A stretch of 64,000 bases of DNA, taken from Calcarisporiella thermophila CBS 279.70. Its lineage: Eukaryota > Calcarisporiellomycota. Both the position numbers and the translations under genes were made by a program. Shown piece by piece: positions 20,580 through 29,531 of the stretch. Under the pieces are notes generated by a model. The model worked only from the letters and a program-made list of their open reading frames with translations. It did not search any database and had not been told where the DNA came from. Positions within the stretch are counted from its first letter, which is position 1; each line of letters opens with the position of its first letter. The stretch covers positions 207,477 to 271,476 of the forward strand of contig NW_027192222.1 of the NCBI RefSeq assembly GCF_041956535.1. Direction: 5' to 3'.

Positions 20580-20764
20580 AGAGAAGGTCGCACTCGGAGC
20601 TACGCTCTCCCATTTCCCTCTCTGAACGACATATTTTGTGTCCGAGGCCGTGAAAGAAGCTAAGGTTACTCAGCGCTCTCACCAAAACTCAAATTATGCT
20701 TTTTCTAGCAATACTAGCACTATAGTCACGAATAAGCTTCTCTAGAAGGTGGCTGATACTAGTG

Positions 20765-21400
20765 GCAAGATTAAGCTCCGCAGCCCCAAAACCCATTGGA
20801 CAAAGGGCGGTGCAATTTAACAGCACTGCAGTGCAACCCTACTAAGCAAACTCTCCTTGATGTAAATGAGATGATTGATCACAGGTACACCGTCACCTAA
20901 ACACTAGCGGCTCTGCAAACTTGTACTTGTTCAATTTCCAGTAGAAATGGCCAGATAATTGACCGACCCGGCCGTGTTAAGCTGCTCAGGTTCATAAAGG
21001 GTTTCTCCAGTTGTTGTTGAAAACTTTACCAGTCTTTCCATATTGAATATTGTGTTATTACAGAGGTATAATGTTGCGTTAATTAGCGATATATCTTGAC
21101 AAAAGCTAACACTAAATTACTCAAATAATTCCGCGAAAAAAAAAGTATGCAGAGGTACATTCTCATAATGAATATTAAGTAACATATGCGTCAGTACGTC
21201 TTGTCTCTAGATTGAGTGCTTTGACTAGTTTCTGAGCCCGCTTTATCTTCCTATCAAATGAAGCAAAGACCACTTCACGTACAAACCGGTGCATTCTTTG
21301 CGTTTTGCATACTATCACTTTTCCTCTGCCATCAGTTTACTTAATTGTAATTGAAGCAAACGGCTATTTATTTAGCATCGCTATTATTTCGCAAATATCA
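20765..21400. repeat. Duplicated upstream flank (copy in front of F; matches 13215-13850)
   Basis: It opens TTAAGCTCCGCAGCCCCAAA and keeps the landmarks ACAGAGGTATAATGTTGC and GCATTCTTTGCGTTTTGCAT in the order of the flank before D. No coding capacity is shared, so this is a segmental duplication of non-coding DNA along with the gene. Confidence 0.6.
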
Positions 21401-21660
21401 AAAGATTTTTTCCAAACCGTTGCTACAGCGTGCTTGAAATATAATGATTCTACGTACAGAAATGGTAGCTATATTCTTTCCTTTATTGTTTTGGCTATTC
21501 AAGATAGTTTTGGAAAGAGGAAGCAATATTTTCAATGTAGATGCACATTATCTTAACTGTGTGACAATCTCGTGGGGGTTATGATATCAATCTCTCTCTC
21601 AAATGATCGAATGCATTTCTTAATCAAACAGAGCCGGGTCTCTTTCTCTTCCTTCATACA

Positions 21661-21792
21661 CTAATGACAGTAGCGCACATAAGTGGGATCGTCCCGCGAG
21701 TAGTCAGGTTGATATGTCCGCCCATCCGAGGAGATATTTGGAATATCTAATTGACAATCCGGCTGCCTTAGTTGTCTGAAAGAATTATCCAT
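21661..21792 (-). other. Possible exon or gene fragment, unrecognised
   Basis: A 43-codon frame encodes MDNSFRQLRQPDCQLDIP, then SSDGRTYQPDYSRDDPTY and ends RYCH. Its composition is more protein-like than the AT-rich surroundings, and an acceptor-like TTATTAG lies upstream. It could be the last exon of a lost gene. The family is unknown. Confidence 0.25.
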
Positions 21793-22050
21793 TTTGAGTA
21801 GGTTTCAAGCCACTCTAATAAATATAAAAGCAGGATAAAGAAGGTATATAGCTGGCTATATCGCCGTTTTATAATTTGGATAATAAAAAGTGGAGAAATG
21901 AGGACAGATTTAGATAGTTACTAAACCTCTGCAACTTTCGAGAAATTTATAGAATATACTAGGATTTATTGATACATTATAATTACTAATAACATAAGCT
22001 AGAGGCAGATGGTTTAATAAAGCATGAACGGATTAGACGAAGAAGGCGCC

Positions 22051-22641
22051 TCAGGAAGAAAATCGAGCACTGTAGGACAGCGGAGGGGCGAAGTTAGTTT
22101 TCATTGACGTGGGCACAGTCGGGTCGAGGGTGATTGTGGAATTGGGAGGGTGAACATTGGTCTTGATGTCGTTGATAAACTCATCTATGGTCTGGTATGG
22201 CACCCCTTCAAAATCGAACAGACATTGGTGAACATTATCCCCACTACAACTCGTGGCCGCGCATCCTACACTTTTATATTTAGGCACCACGAAGAGAATG
22301 AAGCCCAAGTCGGACGATTGAGGGTCAGGGTTGTTATAGTCGTATTGAGAGAGGCCATAGGTATAGACTTTCATGATAGCATCCTTCCAGGAGCTAGCCC
22401 CAGTATATGCAAGAGAAGATGTATTAGGAGGTGTTGGGGCACCATCCACGCACATTTGTGCTCGTGTCAGAGAAGCTTTCTCGAGATCCACGTTCCACGG
22501 GAGTGTCTTCACACCATGGGCTTGACGGATGGTGTTGATCAACTGAAGGATATATTCTGCTGACTCCACCTGCCGTTTGTGAGGTGCGCCCAAAGTAAGC
22601 GTGAAGGTAAGAAACACGGAAACCAAGCTTAGGAATTTCAT
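22051..22641 (-). CDS. Secreted divergent CAP-like protein, array member G
   Basis: 196 residues from the start at 22641, with signal peptide MKFLSLVSVFLTFTLTLGA then HKRQ. It keeps LINTIRQAHGVKTLPWNVDL, YDYNNPDPQ, KYKSVGCAATSC and HQCLFDFEG. It is the most divergent member after the Cys block, ending SYSARFSS. It is the last member of the array on this side; a tail-to-tail neighbour (TMLH) follows after a 770-bp spacer. Confidence 0.8.
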   Translation of the reverse strand: MKFLSLVSVFLTFTLTLGAPHKRQVESAEYILQLINTIRQAHGVKTLPWNVDLEKASLTRAQMCVDGAPTPPNTSSLAYTGASSWKDAIMKVYTYGLSQYDYNNPDPQSSDLGFILFVVPKYKSVGCAATSCSGDNVHQCLFDFEGVPYQTIDEFINDIKTNVHPPNSTITLDPTVPTSMKTNFAPPLSYSARFSS

Positions 22642-22697
22642 TTTCCGGGGGTGGGAGGATGGAGTAATGGAGATACCACTGATGCAACAGCTGCCCT

Positions 22698-22704
22698 TTT
22701 TATA
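22698..22704 (-). promoter_or_regulatory. TATA box of array member G
   Basis: TATAAAA on the minus strand, about 60 nt before the ATG, followed by GGGCAGCTGTTGC. Confidence 0.7.
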
Positions 22705-22865
22705 TGATCGAACTTGGTATTTCCCTCCTCCTCTGAACGGAATTTCTTGCGCGTGGGCTGTAAAGGCAAGCTACAACATTCTCACCAAAACTCAAAATGC
22801 ACATCTTTCTGCCTCTACTTTCAAGTAAACTCCTCCTGCAAGTGGCTGGTAAGTTGTGGCACAAT

Positions 22866-23411
22866 TAAGCTCCGCAGCCCCAAAACTCATTGGAGTATAG
22901 CGGTGCTCATTCAACAGCAGCTCAGGCAATCTTACAAAACAAGTTGTTCATGACGCAAATGCGGGATAGTATGACTGGTCACAACTACGCCGGCACCTAA
23001 AACATCAGCGTGGAAAAAGAAAAAAAGAGAAAATCAGAAAAAGCTTATTATTATCATAGATCCTCCCAATTCCACACCAATCCATATCAACAGCCCGTCA
23101 CCTGCCGGGGCCGGTCGCTTTAAAAATGGGAAATCTGACAACTGTGGCTGTGCATCATTCCTCCTATCAACAACAATGGAAGGAGCGCGTTTTCTAAAGT
23201 AAATGAATCTCAAGCTTCCTTTGTAGAGTGACCCTCCCCCTTTCACTCCATGCAATATTCCATCTATTTGGTATTATTAAAATGCATTGTCTACAGTATT
23301 ATGAGGAATTGTCAAACTGTATTTTTTATTTCTCTAAGTCTATTTTCATTTTACAGGATTCAAGTAGCTTCATACAACTCTAAAGCGGAGAAATCTTTGG
23401 CGTCCGCAGCG
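22866..23411. other. Spacer upstream of member G
   Basis: It begins with the third copy of the TTAAGCTCCGCAGCCCCAAA flank (to about 22990) and continues as unique sequence to the stop of TMLH. The frame at 23034-23255 has no supporting features. Confidence 0.45.
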
Positions 23412-25117
23412 TTATAAAAATTCTTGCTCAATATCTTGAGGGCTATACTTGAGTCGGCGCCAACGGGAGCGAAAGTCATCCCAATTCAGATAGGCCCCCG
23501 AGAGCTTTCGCATGCCAGTGAACCCGGCGCGACCGTGCAACACTCGCCAATTATCAAATATGACGGCACGGCCAGGGCGTAAGGGAAACCAGAATTCATT
23601 CTCTGGATTGCGCAGCACCCGATCCCACGCAAACAGCGCTTCGTAGAACCGCTCGATCTGGTGGGAGCTAAGATGCGAAATGCTGGAGCGGTCGTCATTG
23701 TTGTAGCGGATTTGATAAAGCTCTGAGCCTGCGTGTCGTAAAATCGGCAGGGCCCGTGGAGTTGGGACGATGCAGGTATCTGGATCACCCGCAGAATGTG
23801 CTGGAATTGGAGTAGTGGAAAGGGTATGGTAAGCTTCAGGGTTTGACCTCTTCAGCTGTTGTGCTGCATGAAATCCGTCGACGAGAAGTGAGTCGCCCCC
23901 TGTACCGTTAAACTCGAGGATATGGAACATTTGCAGGCCGCAAGGATCCGTGAAGTAAGTATTATCGGTGTGGGCTTTAAGTGGGAGATTAGTGTATGCC
24001 GTATCTCCATGTTCCATGTTGGCCGTAACTTCCCAAGACCCGCCGTAGTGCGTCTCACGAATAAAACAGATACGCCGTGCTAGGTCCTCTGTATCCTTAA
24101 GAGTGGCCGGCACTCCATCCACGAAAGAGAAGCCGTATATCACCTGACAAAATAATAATAAATAATAAAATAACTTATTAGGACCGAAACGCTTCCCATC
24201 TAGAAAATGATATGTTTAATATGGCTTACAATGTTTTCCAGCCATTGAGCGAGCCCCTCATTGGAGGACATTACGCTCTTATAGTCAACCGTTGGGGGAT
24301 TCTCTGCAATTTTTGCGTCCCAAAAGATGGTTCTAAAATTCGTAGGTTAGTTTGCTATACTATTTCATGCTAAGCAGCAGTAGCTAGGCCTACTTTTCCA
24401 GCACTTGCTTTTCTTTTTCGAGGGGCGGATCGTAGGAGTGCCTACGTAGCCAGTCCCACTGGTAGAAAGACTTGTGCCCGTCATTGGACCCTATGTTATA
24501 TCAGCAAGAGCGTAAGAAGGATGAAATGAAGTTGATTGCGCTTGATAAGTAGAAATTCACAAATCACTTCAATGCCATCTTTATTCGAAGTCACTGAGGA
24601 CGGCTGGATATTCCTAGGGATCTAAATTACTAGGTTAATAAATCTGCCTCTAGTTTGACTCATATTTGGCAACCACACCTTGAATGTGTCTACAAGCCGT
24701 TGTTTGGTTACCTGATGATAGCATTCTGGACAGCGGCAGTGATCACGTAACCAGAAATGATGACTAAGGAGACATTACAGATTAATGACAAAGTATAAAT
24801 TAATCCGAGGGAATCCTTACAATAAACTGGCTTGCTCATTATTCCACTGGATTTGTAATTTAGATGCTGATGTGCTGATTTGAGAGGAGATGTCGTCTAC
24901 TCGTGTGGCCTGATAAAGCGTTAATATTTAATGTTAATAATAATGAATGAGGAACACGTACATTGCTCAAAGAGTGAAAGGCCGAACGGAAACCGGAGAC
25001 GTGAGGCAAGTGTTGTACTGGCAGAGCGGAAACAGCAGGTAGAAGTTGCTTTGACAAAGCTCTAATGGGAAGAGAAGGATGGGCTCTATTAATGAACGGG
25101 AATAGAAAACGATACAT
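23412..25117 (-). CDS. TMLH: Trimethyllysine dioxygenase (carnitine biosynthesis)
   Basis: This Fe(II)/2-oxoglutarate dioxygenase hydroxylates N6-trimethyllysine, the first step to carnitine, in mitochondria. Seven exons join in frame: 24962-25117, 24821-24909, 24674-24763, 24561-24613, 24394-24490, 24230-24332 and 23412-24143, giving 439 residues, normal for the family. The N-terminus (MYRFLFPFINRAHPSLPIRA) looks like a mitochondrial presequence. The N-terminal Zn-binding domain shows WLRDHCRCPECYH. The TauD domain has the HTDN Fe-binding pair and the distal His in VLHGRAG, with FDNWRV before it. The intron after DTFK is the least certain join (donor GTTGCC, with GTGTGG as an alternative). 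Gamma-butyrobetaine dioxygenase is a related alternative, but the presequence and the HSYDPP-type segment favour TMLH. Confidence 0.85.
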
Positions 25118-26048
25118 ATTGAGATAGGGTTGATTGTCGATCACAGGAAAAGGAGAGCACGGGCTTATAAAGATGCCAAATTTTCACGAGGAGGGAGCCA
25201 CGTTCTGCGTACTTTAAATAGGCTGTGGTGCGGGGAGGCACTCACTGAGGTTGATTGGCCAATAACTCTGGCTCTTTCCGAGGGAATAAATGGGAATTTA
25301 AAAGTAGTTGAAAGGGGAAATGAAAAAAAAAAAATAGAGGAACGCATAAAGAATGGAAACCAACATGAAGCTAGCTAAACGATAAAGAAAAGTAAAATAA
25401 CCGCTTATCATAAAAAATGACTTCATAGCAGCATAGGAGCATATACCATAGATTACCATGACTCTCAAATTTTTCAATGCTTAGCCCACATTCTTTTAGC
25501 TTTTCAAACAAATCGGAAAGTCCTCGTTATACGCTCATAGAAGATGTCAATTCGATCAGACCCTGCTCCAAATTTGGCCCATAAACAGTGCATATAGGTC
25601 CGTGTCTCTTATAAGAAACGATAGAGAATTTGTAATTAAACTTTGGGAGACAAGCGAACAAGAGATAAGATTCATATGCTATAAACGTAGTTACGTAGCT
25701 ATAATACATTCTTTTTATATCTTAATTTTCAACCTTTAAAAAGAAAATCGACCTATGTCCTTTTCACTTTTTAGACCTGTGGTTTAGATTACTTCTATTA
25801 CAAGGTTTTACAATTATTAAAAAGGATTAATATTTCCCAATACAAGAACATACCTACCGGTTGAAATAGACCTTATTTCCTGATGTATTGTAAATAGATT
25901 CAAGTATTTTAATGAAAAAGGTTAGTAATATTATTAGTTGAAGCAATAGTTTTGAAGTTCATTTAAATCTTGCAAAAGATAAGATGAATTGTATTAAAAT
26001 GAGGGATATCACGAAACTAAGGGATACTTTAAGCAATATATTCCATCA
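25118..26048. other. AT-rich intergenic region
   Basis: It holds the promoter of the dioxygenase gene next to 25117. The rest is AT-rich with no supported gene. Confidence 0.5.
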
Positions 26049-26920
26049 TCATACATCGTCCAGTGATTGACTTGAAAATTTAAATCTTTTCAATGAACTT
26101 TCTGGTATGTCCGTTTTCACCATTACATCGGCCAAATCTTTGATCGCTTCATGATGATACGGTCAGCATAGGAATGATCAATTCCATCAACTCGAAGTAG
26201 ATCTCTTCATTTAGCATAGTTAATATCCAAAGGGCCAACAACAGCAAACCGATACGCTCTGCCCGCAAATGGACAAAAATAATTAAGCCAATTTGTCCTG
26301 TCAACAATTCCAGACCGCTCTGGAAGTTCAAAGTTTCCAGCCTCATCAGGCATATAAAGTACGAAAAAATCTCTATACGATGCAGTTTTATCGCTCTCCC
26401 TTTGGTAAAGCTCTTTACTGAGTTGTGGCTCAGTAAGATGCTTCTACTGATGAACCTCACTCAGAAATTCATCCTTAGATCCGAGGTTTAATCCCAAGAA
26501 AGAGTCACCGGATGGTGCGGAGGTTCCGTTAAGTATACAATGCCTGCCTTCCCTGATATTAACAGTGCTAAATTCGCATTTACGTTCCATTTTTCAGGTA
26601 GGCGATCACAAGACTTTGTATTTTCCCATTGAGTAGCGCATTCTAAACTCAAGTGATGATTTATATTTTTTATATTACCATTTAAGCGTGCCTCCTTATA
26701 AATGTCTGAAATATCTCTAAGCTCTCCTTCAACAGTGAATGCATCAGACAGTTTGTCTCCAGTAGTGTCCTATTTACAGACTATGGTAATGGAATATACA
26801 TTCATAAGAAAGTGGCAGCTTCTGTAAGAGTGCAATATTATTATGAGCTAGACAGTATCTTTCCATTGATAACATTAACACTCTGCCAAGTGATAATGGT
26901 GTTAAAAATTTAATCTGCTT
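26049..26920 (-). pseudogene. Decayed gene of unknown family
   Basis: Read on the minus strand, good protein-like sequence persists over about 280 codons but is broken. From 26769 downward: DTTGDKLSDAFTVEGELRDI, then CATQWENTKSC, then a frame change near 26555, SFLGLNLGSKDEFLSEVHQ, a TAG, KHLTEPQLSKELYQRESDK, LYMPDEAGNFELPERSG, NWLNYFCPFAGRAYRFAVVG, a TGA, RDLLRVDGIDHSYADR, another frame change, and HHEAIKDLADVMVKTD to a final stop at 26049. A likely upstream exon (about 26800-26920) encodes SMERYCLAHNNIALLQKLPL. Two stops and two frame changes make it a pseudogene. I do not recognise the family. Confidence 0.55.
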
Positions 26921-27276
26921 TCTCTTGCCTTAGTTGCGAGGTCAACAAGCCGGTAGCCTTTTGAAATCGTAGCGTGACAGCGCATTTTGTTTAATATCTT
27001 TAGACGGTGTATAATGATAACTGCCATAACCCTAAATATTCTACTTAGACAAGCTTGAGATTAAAATAATAATAGTAAACTGTTATTGAAATATCGATTT
27101 GATTCAACATCAAAACTAGCAACTATATCTTCTGATAGTGTGCTGACTATAGTTAAGATTGGCCGGCGTGTAGTCGGCAAATTATTTGGCAAACTCTTTG
27201 GAGAAATAAACAAGGGTACTTGTATATATTTTTCGACGGATCGATTATGATGTGCACAATTGTAGATACACGTGTG
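26921..27276. other. Intergenic region
   Basis: Moderately AT-rich sequence with no supported gene. Confidence 0.4.
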
Positions 27277-27284
27277 TATATAAG
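27277..27284 (+). promoter_or_regulatory. Candidate TATA box of the 144-residue secreted-protein gene
   Basis: TATATAAG is followed by GTCGGCTCTCC. If the N gap downstream is an overlap rather than missing sequence, it lies about 120 nt before the ATG of the secreted-protein gene. Confidence 0.4.
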
Positions 27285-27373
27285 TCGGCTCTCCTTAGAT
27301 GAGAGTCTCGCTTTAATTTCTTTAATCCCCTTGCATTCAATTTTAACCTCTATTAGCTCATTCGTTCCTCTTG

Positions 27374-27400
27374 TATATATATATATATATATATATATAT
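27374..27400. repeat. TA microsatellite, left of gap
   Basis: A 27-base alternating TA run is followed by GC and then by the N block. Confidence 0.95.
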
Positions 27401-27402
27401 GC

Positions 27403-27902
27403 NNNNNNNNNNNNNNNNNNNNNNNNNNNNNNNNNNNNNNNNNNNNNNNNNNNNNNNNNNNNNNNNNNNNNNNNNNNNNNNNNNNNNNNNNNNNNNNNNN
27501 NNNNNNNNNNNNNNNNNNNNNNNNNNNNNNNNNNNNNNNNNNNNNNNNNNNNNNNNNNNNNNNNNNNNNNNNNNNNNNNNNNNNNNNNNNNNNNNNNNNN
27601 NNNNNNNNNNNNNNNNNNNNNNNNNNNNNNNNNNNNNNNNNNNNNNNNNNNNNNNNNNNNNNNNNNNNNNNNNNNNNNNNNNNNNNNNNNNNNNNNNNNN
27701 NNNNNNNNNNNNNNNNNNNNNNNNNNNNNNNNNNNNNNNNNNNNNNNNNNNNNNNNNNNNNNNNNNNNNNNNNNNNNNNNNNNNNNNNNNNNNNNNNNNN
27801 NNNNNNNNNNNNNNNNNNNNNNNNNNNNNNNNNNNNNNNNNNNNNNNNNNNNNNNNNNNNNNNNNNNNNNNNNNNNNNNNNNNNNNNNNNNNNNNNNNNN
27901 NN
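27403..27902. other. Assembly gap (500 N)
   Basis: Exactly 500 N, a conventional placeholder length. The two contig ends share an identical 29-base stretch (27-base TA run plus GC), so the true distance may be zero or negative. Confidence 0.98.
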
Positions 27903-27929
27903 TATATATATATATATATATATATATAT
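27903..27929. repeat. TA microsatellite, right of gap
   Basis: A 27-base alternating TA run followed by GC, the same as on the left side of the gap. The last T and the next G belong to the start codon of the following gene. Confidence 0.95.
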
Positions 27930-28362
27930 GCATTTACAAATCGTATTAATATTTTATATTCTGGTAAAAGTGTTGGCAAGGGATTGCAAATTCGGGTATA
28001 ACAATTTACCTCAATTTTATGATGCATTCAAGGATCCCAAAAACAGAAGCAAATTTGAAGAGAATAGGATAAGGTCGTATCATGAGTGCTATAACGTCAC
28101 CGCAAATAATCCAACTACTGATGATGAATCTGTATCTATGGAAGATGTTGATACTTGCTGTTGTGCGAAAGTCAACAATCTACTGAATACTTATCCTCAT
28201 TGGGCTGTGGAATCTGATTTTATTCTCAAATTGCCTGAGATTGTTAAAGATATTGGAGATGATTGTAGAGTAGTGGGACATGTCATGTATGAAACATATG
28301 GATATGTTAAGGACATTAAACAGTGTCTGAAAAGTTGTGATTCCACTTTAATAAAATATTAA
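27928..28362 (+). CDS. Secreted Cys-rich protein, 144 residues, unrecognised
   Basis: The ATG at the edge of the TA run opens MHLQIVLIFYILVKVLA, a clear signal peptide with likely cleavage before RDC. The mature part has eight Cys (RDC, YHEC, TCCCA, GDDC, KQC, KSC), two N-glycosylation-type sequons near YNVTANNP, and an acidic middle (TTDDESVSMEDVD). It ends SCDSTLIKY. The even number of Cys and the lack of any domain I know suggest a small secreted effector-like or structural protein. Open frames reported across the gap are artefacts of the N block; this start is chosen for its signal peptide. Confidence 0.65.
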   Translation: MHLQIVLIFYILVKVLARDCKFGYNNLPQFYDAFKDPKNRSKFEENRIRSYHECYNVTANNPTTDDESVSMEDVDTCCCAKVNNLLNTYPHWAVESDFILKLPEIVKDIGDDCRVVGHVMYETYGYVKDIKQCLKSCDSTLIKY

Positions 28363-29531
28363 ATCTCTCCTTGAGAAATCTCTGGTAGTCAAATTATTAA
28401 TAAAATTTTGACATGCTGCTAACTGATACCCCCGCCAGCTCCACAACTATATCTCAATTTCACATGACCAAAATTTACGGGAGGACGGGGTGCACTTTGT
28501 TTCGTTGAGTGACAAAGACAGATTGGTAATTTTCCATAAACCCACCCGGCCGGATGGGAGAGCAGCGGTAGAGGGGCCTTACACGACCGATCTCAAGGCA
28601 AACTCATCAAAATAAACCTTTTTTCACTTTAACTTTGCCTCTTTTGTACCCCGATTATCTTGAATCTTCATAATAATTTAGCTCTTCACTGTGCTAAATT
28701 TTCTCTACTATCCCTTTTTACTTTTCTTTAAAAATGTATTTCGCATCAACGGTTTCAGTTGGGAGTGAATCTCCTGAAATATGGTACAGGTAGAGCCCGT
28801 ATTTGCCCTGCTCTCTTCCGTATCCAGGGGTTTATTAAGAGATCAGATACGAGAAAATTCCACCCTTTGAATAGAGCGCTCTCGAAGTTTTGCTTGAGTT
28901 GACCAAAGTCTATCATATATGTATCAAAGATTATAATCATGGCTTTTCAATGTGTTCTTTAGCGTATTTGATTCATCACTAATGGTTCCCTCAAACGATG
29001 GCCGAGTTGGATGGCAGCAAAGTCAATGAGTCCCACACTCACCTTGAGATTCAAAGCTTGTGACTGAGCAAGCGAGGACTGATCCTGATTCGGTAGCCAG
29101 AGCTGAGCTGATTTTGCAATTCGAAGGAGAGCATAGTGTGGAGGAGGGTGGGATTTCAGCCCAGCCCACCTCTTCCGAGCGTAAGCAGGGACCCTGGTTT
29201 ACCCAGCCAGTGGGGTGGCCTAGCCTCCAGCGTGGAGCACGACCCACCAGCCCCTTGGCAAAGGTCGCCCACGCTAGACTCCTCCGCATGGCTTAGCTTT
29301 GCAAAAAACGGTAAAATCCGAGCGGAGTCACAGCGGAAGGTGCGGCAGGGACTGTGGAATTGCCATATACTACAAAGAGGGGCGGATAAATTGTTTTCGA
29401 CCATTATTAACGATTCAACTCCATCTTCTTTTTTTCTACAAGTCATACAGTGTGCTTCCCGACTCTTCTGCAAATCCTTCGCATACCCTCTGCTCCATTT
29501 GTCCTGCTATAAATAGCCGGAAGGAGGTAGG
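28363..29531. other. Intergenic region with a GC-rich island
   Basis: AT-rich outer parts surround a GC-rich island at about 29030-29300 with overlapping open frames on both strands. None shows a domain or signal peptide. The promoter of the M28 protease gene must lie in the last few hundred bases. Confidence 0.45.

Noticed and set aside
8330-22563. Plus-strand frames opposite each CAP-like gene (for example 8330-8755 and 22150-22563)
   Set aside because: They recur opposite each copy because the minus-strand genes are paralogues; no signal peptide or promoter on the plus strand.
27220-28362. Long open frames across the N gap on both strands
   Set aside because: They exist only because N has no stop codons and the TA run reads as Tyr-Ile. 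Only the part from 27928 has real coding features.
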